Assembly: GCF_003696215.1 (NCBI RefSeq) | Contig: NZ_RFFG01000004.1 | Coordinates: forward strand, 62,001 to 126,000 | Direction: 5' to 3' | From: Actinomadura harenae | GTDB lineage: Bacteria; Actinomycetota; Actinomycetes; Streptosporangiales; Streptosporangiaceae | Length of the DNA: 64,000 nt | Part shown: one piece after another, positions 16,790 through 25,610 of the stretch | Position numbering within the stretch: position 1 is the stretch's first letter | Layout: each line of letters opens with the position of its first letter | Program-made: the position numbers and the translations under genes | Notes under the pieces: model-generated | Database searches by the model: none | The model's input: only the letters and a program-made list of their open reading frames with translations | Told to the model about the DNA's origin: nothing

Positions 16790-18403
16790 GTGGGACACCA
16801 CCACCATCACCAGCACCACCACGACGCGCCGTACGCGGACGAGGCGGTGCCCGACACCGAGCTCCGTCCCGGGGACCTGGCGCGCCGCCGCTTCCTCCAG
16901 CGGCTCGGGCTGGTGGGGGCCGCGGCGACCGGCGTCGGCATGCTGGCCACCCCCGCGTCCGCGGGCCAGGGCCACCGGCCGCACACCCCGGACCCCCGCC
17001 GCCTGCGCTGGCTCGCCGGCGACCACCACGTCCACACGCAGTCCAGCTACGACGCGATGCACACCGTCGCGCAGCAGGTCACCGCGGGACGCGGGAACGG
17101 CCTCGACTGGATGGTCATCACCGACCACGGGCACGTCGCGCACGAGAAGTTCGCGGTCGAGCAGACCTACGCCGACGTCCTGAAGGCCCGGCGGGCCAAC
17201 CCGCGGATGCTGCTCTGGCAGGGCCTGGAGTGGAACGTTCCGTCCGGCGAGCACGCCACGGTCTTCTTCGACGCCGCCCGGGACGAGCTCGCCGCGCTGC
17301 GCGCCTTCGAGAAGCTCTTCGACGGCAACATCAACGGCACCAACCACACGTCCCCCGAGAACGAGGCGACCGCCCTCGCCGGGCTGCGCTGGATGTCCGG
17401 CCAGATCGACCGCGGCGTCATCGACTCGGCCCTGATGATCGCCAACCACCCCAGCCGGAACGGCCGCTACTCGCCGCACGAGTTCCGCAACTACCGCGAC
17501 ACCGCCCCGCACATCGCCGTCGGCATGGAGGGCTCGCCCGGCGCGCAGAACGACGGCGGCCACCGCGGCGGCTACGGCAACGCCCCCGGCACCGACTCCT
17601 GGAACGGCTGGCCGTCCGAGTCCTACCGGACGTTCGGCGGCTTCGACTGGATGACCGCCCGCCTCGGCGGCCTCTGGGACGCGATGCTCGCCGAGGGCCG
17701 CGGCTGGTGGATCACCAGCAACTCCGACATCCACTCGGCCAACGGCAGCACGCTCACCTCGCCCACCGTCCCGGACGGCTGGTACGACGCCCACGGCCGC
17801 TACCCCGACCCCGTCGACACGGGCGTCCCGCAGCGGTACGCCGACTTCTGGCCGGGCCAGTTCAGCCGCACCGTCGTCGGCGCCGCCACCCACGACTTCC
17901 GCGGCGTCATGGACGCCATCCGCCAGGGCCGCGTCTGGGTGGCCATGGGCGGCCTGCTGGACGACCTCGACGTCCAGGTCCACGGCGAGGGCGGCGGACA
18001 CCCCGCCACCCTCGGCGGGCGCGTCACCGTCCGCCGCGGCGCGAACGTCACCGTCCGCATCACCGCACGCCTCGCCACCAGGCCCAACGCCGTGGGGGAC
18101 ATCCCCCGGCTGGCCCGCCTCGACCTCATCCGCGGCGCCGTGACCGGCCGCGCCGCCGACCGCGACGGCTTCACCAACCCGCAGGTCTCGGTCGTCGAGT
18201 CCTTCACCCCGCGCCGCCACGAGACGGTCCTGCGCGTCGAGCACCGCTTCCGCAACGTCCGCGAGCCGTTCTACCTGCGCCTGCGCGGCACCGACGGCAA
18301 GCGCTCGAACGGCCTCGAGCCGATGATGGACGTCCAGGGCGCGGCCGCCCCCTGGGACGACCTCTGGTGCTACGCCAACCCGGTCTTCGTGGACGTCCGG
18401 TGA
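16790..18403 (+). CDS. Tat-exported PHP-domain metallo-phosphoesterase-like protein with N-terminal poly-His
   Basis: A 537-residue protein. Residues 3-11 are five histidines, Gln and three more histidines. A twin-arginine signal follows (ARRRFLQRLG at 31-40, then a hydrophobic stretch to AGQG). The mature part has PHP landmarks: GDHHVHTQSSYD (about 78-88), VITDHGH, IANHPSRNG and SNSDIHSANG, which would bind two or three metal ions. The C-terminal about 150 residues look like a beta-sandwich. The expected activity is phosphoester or nucleotide hydrolysis outside the membrane, folded with its metals before export. It ends in a GTGA overlap with the next gene. Confidence 0.8.
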   Translation: MGHHHHHQHHHDAPYADEAVPDTELRPGDLARRRFLQRLGLVGAAATGVGMLATPASAGQGHRPHTPDPRRLRWLAGDHHVHTQSSYDAMHTVAQQVTAGRGNGLDWMVITDHGHVAHEKFAVEQTYADVLKARRANPRMLLWQGLEWNVPSGEHATVFFDAARDELAALRAFEKLFDGNINGTNHTSPENEATALAGLRWMSGQIDRGVIDSALMIANHPSRNGRYSPHEFRNYRDTAPHIAVGMEGSPGAQNDGGHRGGYGNAPGTDSWNGWPSESYRTFGGFDWMTARLGGLWDAMLAEGRGWWITSNSDIHSANGSTLTSPTVPDGWYDAHGRYPDPVDTGVPQRYADFWPGQFSRTVVGAATHDFRGVMDAIRQGRVWVAMGGLLDDLDVQVHGEGGGHPATLGGRVTVRRGANVTVRITARLATRPNAVGDIPRLARLDLIRGAVTGRAADRDGFTNPQVSVVESFTPRRHETVLRVEHRFRNVREPFYLRLRGTDGKRSNGLEPMMDVQGAAAPWDDLWCYANPVFVDVR

Positions 18404-18927
18404 CCGTCCTCGGCGTCGACGCGGGCCACCGGGACCGCGCGGCCCTGGAACGCATGATCCTGGACGTCGTCCCGGACCCGATCCTGCTGTGCACCCATCC
18501 CGTCCAGCACGTCCAGGCCCACCACGCCGCGTCCGTGGAACTGGACCCGTCCGCCGCCACCGCGGCGACCGAGGCGTTCCTCGCCCAGGGCGCGGCCGTG
18601 GCCCAGGACGCCCAGGTCACCGGCCCGGACGACCACACCCCCGGCGCGACCCTCGCCCTGGCCCTGCACCGACGCGAGGGCCGGGCCGTCCGTTTCGAGG
18701 GCCAGCACCTCCTGAAAGGCACCCTGACCCTCGATGAGGCCCTGGCCACCGGCGCGGTGGACCGCATCGAGTCCCTGGGCGGCCCCCTACCTCCCGAAAC
18801 CCTCCTGTCCACCCACGACTTCGTCCGCCCCACCTACCGAGCAGGCGACCTCATCCTGGAGATCACTCCCTCGACCACCGGAGCGATCCCCTTCGAACTA
18901 GAGCACCAACACATCTGCGGCCACTGA
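18400..18927 (+). CDS. Uncharacterised protein coupled to the PHP gene
   Basis: A 175-residue protein starting with GTG at 18400, overlapping the PHP stop by four bases. No signal peptide or membrane segment is evident. It contains several histidines and acidic residues (HPVQHVQAHHAASVELD, ELEHQHICGH at the C-terminus), so metal binding is possible. I do not recognise a family. Tight coupling suggests a shared function with the secreted PHP protein, for example in metal delivery, but this is speculation. Confidence 0.65.
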   Translation: MTVLGVDAGHRDRAALERMILDVVPDPILLCTHPVQHVQAHHAASVELDPSAATAATEAFLAQGAAVAQDAQVTGPDDHTPGATLALALHRREGRAVRFEGQHLLKGTLTLDEALATGAVDRIESLGGPLPPETLLSTHDFVRPTYRAGDLILEITPSTTGAIPFELEHQHICGH

Positions 18928-18946
18928 CCACCTCCAACCGCAGAGA

Positions 18947-18978
18947 GGCCTTGGCCCGAGAATCCCCGGGCCAAGGCC
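18947..18978. terminator. Perfect 12-bp hairpin between convergent genes
   Basis: GGCCTTGGCCCG at 18947-18958 pairs with CGGGCCAAGGCC at 18967-18978 around an 8-base loop. It separates the rightward gene ending at 18927 from jetD, which ends at 19004 on the other strand, and probably stops transcription both ways. Confidence 0.75.
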
Positions 18979-19003
18979 GCCACCACCAGGCCGACCGATT
19001 CGG

Positions 19004-20230
19004 TCACCCCTGGGCGAGGTCGTCAAGGAGGAGGGGGACGAGGCGTTCCTCCATGACCGCACGGCCGGTGGCATGCAGGCGTCGTTCCAGGGAGGGATCC
19101 CAGGGGCTCGCCGCTGACGCACCACGCAGAGGTTCGGACTCACCCTCCGCGAGGGCGGCCGCATAGTCGGCGGAGGTCATCCGCCAGGGGACGGCGCCGT
19201 AGCGGTCGATCGCCATCGCCGTCGTGCGCAGGCCCGTCCAGTCGAAGTCGCCGCGCCAGCGGACGGACGCCCCGGCGTCCCGCACGGCTTCAAGCAGACG
19301 GTGGCAGGCGGCCGACGGGATTCCTTCGGTGCAGACCAGCGGTGCGCCTGCGGGAGCCGCGACGGCGGCACGCAGGACCGAAGGGTTCTCGCACACGTAG
19401 ACCTCGGCCGCCCTGGGCACGAGCGGCATGGTGACCAGCTGGTGCAGGGTCACGCGGAACGGGGTGCGGAGGCGGGCGGCCTCGGTCAGCCAGCCGGCCA
19501 GCGGCCCGCCGGGTTCCGCGGGTAGCCCCAGGACCAGAACCTGGCTGGACAGGTCGTCGGTGAGGACTCCTGCCGACTCCCAGACCCGGCGCTCGGCCTC
19601 GGCCCCGCGCGCGGCCGGGACTCCCGCACGAACCGCGAGGGCGCGCAGGATCAAGGTGGCCAGCGGCGTTCCGGACAACGCCTTGGTGTCGCCGGTGGCG
19701 CGTTCGGCCACTACCGGAAGCGGCAGCCCGGGAGCGGGGAGCGCGTCCAGGACGGCGACGGCCATGGCGGCGGTGCGAGTGCCGCCGCGACGGAGCATCC
19801 GGGTGAGGACGCCCTCACGGCCCAGCGTCTCCGCCCACTCCCGGTACCAGCCGGTTTCCGCGTGCCTGCTCGTCGCCAACGTCGCGGCCACCGCCTCCCG
19901 GGCGGACCGGTCGGCGGCGCGGACCTGCTCGCGGGGTGTGATCGGCCCGGTCAGCGCCTCGACGGCGGCCGGCAGGCCGGAGGCGATGCCCGCGTCGGCG
20001 AGGACGGCCGAGAGACGGTCCAGGTCGACCGTCACCGTGCCTGCCGTGCGGAGCCTCCCCGAGCCCAGCAGGGACCGCAGGGCCTTGATCTCGTCGCCGG
20101 ACGGGGCGTCCAGGACCAGTGGTCCCGTCAGCGGCCGGCCGAGTTCCACCCGCCGTGCGAGTCTGCGCACCAGCCGGTCGAGTGAAGTGGCGCCGAGCGT
20201 CCGGCGAAGCCTGGGCAGATCGACGTCCAC
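19004..20230 (-). CDS. jetD: Wadjet nuclease-like subunit JetD (TIGR02679/DUF2399)
   Basis: A 408-residue protein. The C-terminal half has LVCTEGIPSAACHRLLEAV and RWRGDFDWTGLRTTAMA, a Toprim-like layout with the glutamate and the D-x-D pair expected of the DNA-cleaving JetD subunit. Last gene of a four-gene operon whose other members are TIGR02677, TIGR02678 and TIGR02680 proteins. In characterised Wadjet systems the JetABC SMC complex recognises circular plasmid DNA and JetD cuts it. GTG at 20230 is chosen because GGAGAG lies at the right distance and the stop of jetC is 11 bases upstream; the ATG one base away is in another frame. Confidence 0.86.
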   Translation of the reverse strand: MDVDLPRLRRTLGATSLDRLVRRLARRVELGRPLTGPLVLDAPSGDEIKALRSLLGSGRLRTAGTVTVDLDRLSAVLADAGIASGLPAAVEALTGPITPREQVRAADRSAREAVAATLATSRHAETGWYREWAETLGREGVLTRMLRRGGTRTAAMAVAVLDALPAPGLPLPVVAERATGDTKALSGTPLATLILRALAVRAGVPAARGAEAERRVWESAGVLTDDLSSQVLVLGLPAEPGGPLAGWLTEAARLRTPFRVTLHQLVTMPLVPRAAEVYVCENPSVLRAAVAAPAGAPLVCTEGIPSAACHRLLEAVRDAGASVRWRGDFDWTGLRTTAMAIDRYGAVPWRMTSADYAAALAEGESEPLRGASAASPWDPSLERRLHATGRAVMEERLVPLLLDDLAQG

Positions 20231-20241
20231 ATGCTCTCCGC

Positions 20242-23200
20242 TCAGAACAGCGAATCCTCGTCGGAGTCCGTGGCCGCATCCGGCCTTGCGTTCGTCTCCT
20301 CGGGGCTCGGGCGGGCGGCGGGCGGACGTGAGCGGGTCTCGCGGTCGGCCCGGACGGGCGTGCTCCCGTCCCATTCCCAGGTGGTGACGTGGACGGCGTC
20401 GATGCCGTCCCGCCGGCGGAGCTGGTGGGCCGCCAGGCCGGGGACGGTGTCGTAGAAGCCCCACTCGCGTTCGGAGGTCATCACCACGTCCAGGTCGAAG
20501 GTGGTCAGCAGCCCGAGGCACTTGCGGCGCGCGTCGTCGTCCACCCCCGCGAAGGCCTCGTCGAGCGCGACCATGCGCGGCGCATGCGGATGCGCGGACC
20601 GGTAGTGCGCGGCAGCGGCGGCGAACAACGGCAGCGACACGGTGAGGACGCGCTCACCGCCCGAGGCCGGTCCCAGCGCGCTGCGCCAGCGGCCGTCCTG
20701 GTGCCGCTCGATGACGAAGCGGTGCCAGGCCCGGTAGTCCAGAGCCTCGCGCAGGTGGTCCTGCCAGGTGCCGTGCTCGTCGGCGGCCCGCACCCGCTCG
20801 ATCTCGCGCTGCAGGAAGTCGCCGACGGCGGCGCGGTCGGCCGCGGACCACAGGTCGGAGCCCTGCCGCAGCAGTCGGGTTCGGGCCTCGGCCAGCCCGA
20901 TCGGCGCTCCGTCGGACTCGGACAGCGCCTCCCAGCGCAACCTCAGCCGCATACCGGTGGAGGTCGGACGCTCCTCCAGCTCGCTGTTCATGAACCCGAC
21001 CTGTTCCTCCGCCTCGCCGATCAGCTCCTGGAGGTGACTGGCGACGTCGTTGACCAGATGCTCCTCCAGCAGGTCGCGTTCCTTGGCGGTGAGCATCCGC
21101 TCGCGGTAGTCGACCTCGCCGCCGAGCAGCTCGGTCAGCTCGGTCGGTGTGCGCTCACGGCCCTGGAAGGTCACGGTGACCACGAACCAGTCGGTCAGCC
21201 CCGCGTGGGCGTGGTGGCCGTTCCTGCTGAGCGCCTCGTTCAGGTCGGTGTAGGAGCGGGTGATCTCGTCCTGGACGCGCCGCCACGCCTCGTCACCGTC
21301 CTCGACGTCCCGCAGGCGCTCCTCCATGCGGCGGGCGAGGCGAACGGCGGGATCAGCGGCCCATGCCTCGGCCGGATCGGGAATCGGCAGGTCGTCGCAG
21401 GCCACCACGAACAGTCCGGTATCGGCGAAACGCCGGAGCTCGTCGACCGCGCGGTTCCGCTGGCCGATCGCTTGGCCGAGCTGTTCGGCCTGCTGCTCCT
21501 CCCGGCCCTGCGCCCGGGCCCGGCGCTCACCCTCGCGGCGGTGCTCGCCTTCGAGCTCCCTGATGTCCCTGTCGAGTTCGGCGATGCGCCGCCGGGCCTG
21601 TTCCAGCCGGTCGCGCAGCTCCTCGACCGATGCCCCGATCGACGCGCGCAGCGCCTCGAGCCGGCCGCGCTCCTCGGCGGCGCGCTCCCCGGCGCCCCTT
21701 GCCGTCTCCTCGGCCTCCGCGGCGGCCTCGGCGGCGGAGGCGAGCTCCTCGGTCCAGGTGCGGAGTTCGGCGAGGCGGTCGGAGTGCCGGCGAGCCGTGG
21801 AGAGCAGGCCCGTCATGTCCCGGCGGTAGTCGGCCAGCGCGCCGGAGACCTCGGCGAGGCCCGCCGGGTCGCCGGGCAGCGCCAGGTCGGCGGCCGCCTG
21901 GTCGCGCCGGGCGAGAGCGGCGGAGAGGTCATGCTCGGCCCACTCGACGGCCTCGGCCGCTCGGCCACGGCGTTCGGCGGCGCGGGCGAGCACACCCGCC
22001 GCTCCCGTCACGGCGCTGTGGGCGTCTCGCAGCGGCTGGTCGGACGGCTCCCGTCGCAGCTCGGCCTCGAGCGCCTGACGGCGGAGGTCGATCCGCCGCA
22101 CGGCACCGAGCGCGTCCGCGACGGACTGCTCGGCGGCGGTGATCAGTTCCGCGAGTTCGGCGAGCCGGCGTCTGCGCGCCTCTTCCCTGGCACCTGCTCC
22201 GACGTGCGCCGCGGCGTCCTTGGCCCACGCGCCGCGTAGCGGGCCGACCCGCCAGCGGCCGGACGGCTCCACCCATGCGGGCGCGTCCTGCTCGCCCAGG
22301 CCGATCCCGGCCAGGACGGCCCTCACGGTCTCCGGCGACAGGGCGGCGGCCTGCGCGTCGTCAGGGTCGATGGCGACGGTGAGCGCTCCGGTCAGCGGTC
22401 GCGCCGCGGGAGCCCCCGGGAGGGCGACCATGTCGTGGGTGTCCGCGTTCCACAGCCGGCCGTCAGGGGTGAGCCAGGCGTCCAGCAGGCCCGACGCCTC
22501 GAGCGCCGCCTCCAGACCGGCGCGCTCGTCCGGTCCCAGGCCGGGCGCGAAGTCCACGACCTGCCACAGTGCGGCACCTGAACCGGTGCGTGTGCCCGTT
22601 CCCCGGGTATATGGGACGGGCGGGCGCTCAACGGCTCCTGAGACGAGCCGCTCACGCTCGGCGGTCAGCTCCTCCAGCTCGGTCCGGGCGCCGGTGGCGC
22701 GGGCGTTCGCCTCGGCACGGGCGGTGGCCAGCACTTCTCGTGCGCCGTCCGCGGCCTGCCGCAACGCCGTGACCAGCGGATGCGGGCCGTCCAGACTCTC
22801 GGCCCAGTCCGCCAGGCCCACATCGTCGGGATCGGGGACGGTCAGCTCGGCGAGCGATCGTCCGTAGTCGCGCCACCCCGCGACGTGCTCGCCGATCCGG
22901 CCGATGAGCGTGTCCTGGGCTTCGCCGAGTGCGTCGGCCGCGGCATCGCGGTCGGCTTCGCGTTCGGCCAGGATCCGCCGCGCCTGGCCGAGCTCGGCCT
23001 CCGCACCGGTCACCTTCCCCGCCAGGGCGGTGACATGCCGGATCGCCTCGTCGCGGGAATCGGCGATCGCGGTGGCTCGCTGCTCGGACCTGCGGAGGAC
23101 CTCGTCGTTCAGCGGTTCGAGGACGATCTCCGCGTGCTGTCCGGCGATTCCGGCCCGGTCCGCGGCGTTCGCGGCGAGCCCGCGCGCCTCGTCCAGGGCC

Positions 23201-24396
23201 GCGGCGCTGGACTCGGCGGACCGCGCGGCGCCGTCGCGGCGGGTCTGCCGTTCGTTGCGGGTCCGTCCGGCGCGCTCGGCCGTGTCGCGGGCGCGGGCGG
23301 CCTCCCGTTCGGCCTGCTCGGCGTACCGCTGGGCGTCGGCGAGGTTCTTCAGCCGAGGGTCGGAGCCCAGTTCCTCACGGACCGCGTTCTGTTCGGCCCG
23401 TTCGGTTCGGGACGCCTCGATGCGCTCGCCCGCCTGCCGTTCCTTGGCCCGGGCCTCCGCGATCTCCTCACGTAGCCCGGACAGGGAGCGCTGGAGGTTC
23501 TCGTAGGCGCTGTGCGCCGTGCGGAGCTCACGTCCCTGCCGACGCGCCGCGACCTGCGCGTAGCGGCGGTAGCGCTGCAGGAACCGGGAGACGTGACGGC
23601 GCGTGTCCCGCAGGCCTTTCAGCTCTTCACGCTGCTGCTCCAGGTCGTGGAACGCGGTGGCGATGTCGCTGAGCACCGCCTGGTCGACCGGAGTGAGCGC
23701 GTCCGACAGGGCCTTCGACAGCCGCTTCTCGTCCGGACGCTTGGACAGTTGGGGCTGGCGGAGCTGGATCAGCAGGTTGACCAGGGCGTCGTAGCGTTCC
23801 TCACCCAGCCGGAACAGGTGCTCGTCCAGCATGCGCCGATAGCGTTCGGCGGTCTGCACCACCTGGCCGTGCGGGCCGATCGCCTCGGTGAGGCGGTCGC
23901 GGGTGAGCGTCGTCCCGCTCGGGCCGATGAGGAACAGGTCCTGGCCCATCCGCTGGGAGGTGAGGAAGAACCAGTGGTCGGTGATGCCGCGTCCGGCGAC
24001 GGCCTTCAGGCCGATGCCGACCGTCAGGTAGGCGTGTTCACCGTCCTCGGTGACCCGGCCGAACTCCAGCCAGGTGTAGCCGAGCCGCTCGTCGTAGCGC
24101 CCGCCGAGCAGCAGGTTCCAGTCCATGCGCTTCTTGGCGTCGCCGTCCGGTTCGACGCGGCTCGGGGTGAGGACGCCGTCCAGCAGCAAGGGCAGGGTCA
24201 GCGCCAGGACCTTGGACTTTCCCGTGCCGTTGTTGCCGATGAAGGTGATGCGGCCGTCGCGGAACCAGAACTCCTGGGCGTCGTAGTAGAACAGGTCGAC
24301 CAGGCCGCTGCGCAGCGGCTGCCAGCGTGAGGTGCGTGCGATCGGCAGATCCGCCGGCCCGGCCGGACCGGGAACGGCGTCGGCGATGGCCGTCAT
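20242..24396 (-). CDS. jetC: Wadjet SMC-like ATPase JetC (TIGR02680)
   Basis: A 1,384-residue SMC-type protein. Walker A is GNNGTGKSK (about residues 54-62). Long coiled coils rich in Ala, Glu and Arg fill the middle, and near the C-terminus come the signature GPASGGERVLTVSLPLFA and Walker B MVALDEAFAGVDDDAR. The length and the early Walker A motif fit TIGR02680. It should form the DNA-translocating motor of the plasmid-restricting complex. The start ATG at 24396 is in an ATGA overlap with the jetB stop. No break is visible in the reading frame. Confidence 0.9.
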   Translation of the reverse strand: MTAIADAVPGPAGPADLPIARTSRWQPLRSGLVDLFYYDAQEFWFRDGRITFIGNNGTGKSKVLALTLPLLLDGVLTPSRVEPDGDAKKRMDWNLLLGGRYDERLGYTWLEFGRVTEDGEHAYLTVGIGLKAVAGRGITDHWFFLTSQRMGQDLFLIGPSGTTLTRDRLTEAIGPHGQVVQTAERYRRMLDEHLFRLGEERYDALVNLLIQLRQPQLSKRPDEKRLSKALSDALTPVDQAVLSDIATAFHDLEQQREELKGLRDTRRHVSRFLQRYRRYAQVAARRQGRELRTAHSAYENLQRSLSGLREEIAEARAKERQAGERIEASRTERAEQNAVREELGSDPRLKNLADAQRYAEQAEREAARARDTAERAGRTRNERQTRRDGAARSAESSAAALDEARGLAANAADRAGIAGQHAEIVLEPLNDEVLRRSEQRATAIADSRDEAIRHVTALAGKVTGAEAELGQARRILAEREADRDAAADALGEAQDTLIGRIGEHVAGWRDYGRSLAELTVPDPDDVGLADWAESLDGPHPLVTALRQAADGAREVLATARAEANARATGARTELEELTAERERLVSGAVERPPVPYTRGTGTRTGSGAALWQVVDFAPGLGPDERAGLEAALEASGLLDAWLTPDGRLWNADTHDMVALPGAPAARPLTGALTVAIDPDDAQAAALSPETVRAVLAGIGLGEQDAPAWVEPSGRWRVGPLRGAWAKDAAAHVGAGAREEARRRRLAELAELITAAEQSVADALGAVRRIDLRRQALEAELRREPSDQPLRDAHSAVTGAAGVLARAAERRGRAAEAVEWAEHDLSAALARRDQAAADLALPGDPAGLAEVSGALADYRRDMTGLLSTARRHSDRLAELRTWTEELASAAEAAAEAEETARGAGERAAEERGRLEALRASIGASVEELRDRLEQARRRIAELDRDIRELEGEHRREGERRARAQGREEQQAEQLGQAIGQRNRAVDELRRFADTGLFVVACDDLPIPDPAEAWAADPAVRLARRMEERLRDVEDGDEAWRRVQDEITRSYTDLNEALSRNGHHAHAGLTDWFVVTVTFQGRERTPTELTELLGGEVDYRERMLTAKERDLLEEHLVNDVASHLQELIGEAEEQVGFMNSELEERPTSTGMRLRLRWEALSESDGAPIGLAEARTRLLRQGSDLWSAADRAAVGDFLQREIERVRAADEHGTWQDHLREALDYRAWHRFVIERHQDGRWRSALGPASGGERVLTVSLPLFAAAAAHYRSAHPHAPRMVALDEAFAGVDDDARRKCLGLLTTFDLDVVMTSEREWGFYDTVPGLAAHQLRRRDGIDAVHVTTWEWDGSTPVRADRETRSRPPAARPSPEETNARPDAATDSDEDSLF

Positions 24397-25610
24397 TGGT
24401 CGTCTCGCTTTCCGATGATCGTGGGGTCGGCGTAGCCGAAGCGGGCCAGCGCGGGCAGCGGCGTCACGACCTGGCCCTCCAGCCGGACCAGCCCGAGGGC
24501 CTCCAGGCGCCACAGCGCGTGCGCGGTCAGGGGCCGCTCGGCGCCGGGATCGCGGGTGTTCTTGCGCCAGTGCCCGGAGTGCTCGGTGATGAGTTCGGTC
24601 ATGCGGCGCTCGGCGTCGGCGACGGTGGTGGCGCCGGCCGCGTCACGCAGCCGCTCGGACAGGTACTCGGCCAGCAGGAGCGTGGCGTGGCCCTCGGTCC
24701 CCTCGTCGGGCATCCCGAAGTCGGTGGCCTCGTGAGTCGGATCGACCAGCGCGATGCCCTCGGCGCGCACTTCGGCCAGGAACCCGGTCGCCTCGGTGAG
24801 CCGCTTGAGCAGCGGGCCGCGCTGCATGTCCAGGTAGGCGCGCTGCTCAGGGGTGAGGTCGGTGTAGTACAGGACGGGATCGTCCAGGAGCCGCCGGGCG
24901 ATGCTGTGGCGGACCTGCCGGTTGCGGCCGTCCTCGGTGTCGGGGACCAGGTCGCGTGTCACCGCCGAGAGGCGCATGTCGTGGTCGCCGGTCTCCACCA
25001 GGGACGGACCGATCCGGGTGGCGAGCAGGACGGCCAGCACGCGCCGGTCCACGTCGTAGAGGGCGTCGCCGGTGCTGTTGACGAACGCCTGCTCGTCACC
25101 GGCGATCTTCGCCAGCACGCCCAGCGACAGCAGCAGCTGCGCGACCGCGACCAGGTCGCCGCGCTCGTCGCGGTTCTCCATGGTGAAGACGATCCCGGCC
25201 GCGGTGATCTGCTCGTCGGCCGCGAACATCAGCACCCGGTCGACCAGCCGCCCCAGCGTGATCTGCGACTCGGCGCGCTCCAGCGCCGCCAGCGCCAGGC
25301 AGGTCAGCACGTAGCGGCGGCGGCTGAACGGCAGCCGCGCCCGGGCTCCGCCGCCGCGCACCGACGCCGCCCGGCTGCCGTCGGACAGGTCGCCCGGCAC
25401 CTTGCGCAGCCGCGCCACACCCGGGTCGGTGTACAGGCTCCAGCCGGTCTCGCGGGGGAACCACTGGCCGAGGTACCCCGCGTGCCTGCGGACCAGCGCG
25501 TAGTCCCGGTCGCGGGGAGTGAGCAGCGGACTCCGCAGCAGCGCGCGCACCGCGCGGCGGCGTTCGTCGTCGCGCCGCTCGTCCAGCACGTCCGTGAGGT
25601 CGCCGCTCAC
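24393..25610 (-). CDS. jetB: Wadjet subunit JetB (TIGR02678/DUF2398)
   Basis: A 405-residue protein. It matches TIGR02678 in its N-terminal RRRAVRALLRSPLLTPRD and the later RHAGYLGQWFPRETGW, and ends with a winged-helix-like segment (LTAHALWRLEALGLVRLEG). In Wadjet this is the kleisin-partner (KITE-like) subunit that joins JetA and JetC. The GTG at 25610 overlaps the jetA stop as GTGA; the open frame upstream is the shadow of jetA. Some of the equivalence to JetB rests on operon order. Confidence 0.85.
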   Translation of the reverse strand: MSGDLTDVLDERRDDERRRAVRALLRSPLLTPRDRDYALVRRHAGYLGQWFPRETGWSLYTDPGVARLRKVPGDLSDGSRAASVRGGGARARLPFSRRRYVLTCLALAALERAESQITLGRLVDRVLMFAADEQITAAGIVFTMENRDERGDLVAVAQLLLSLGVLAKIAGDEQAFVNSTGDALYDVDRRVLAVLLATRIGPSLVETGDHDMRLSAVTRDLVPDTEDGRNRQVRHSIARRLLDDPVLYYTDLTPEQRAYLDMQRGPLLKRLTEATGFLAEVRAEGIALVDPTHEATDFGMPDEGTEGHATLLLAEYLSERLRDAAGATTVADAERRMTELITEHSGHWRKNTRDPGAERPLTAHALWRLEALGLVRLEGQVVTPLPALARFGYADPTIIGKRDDQ

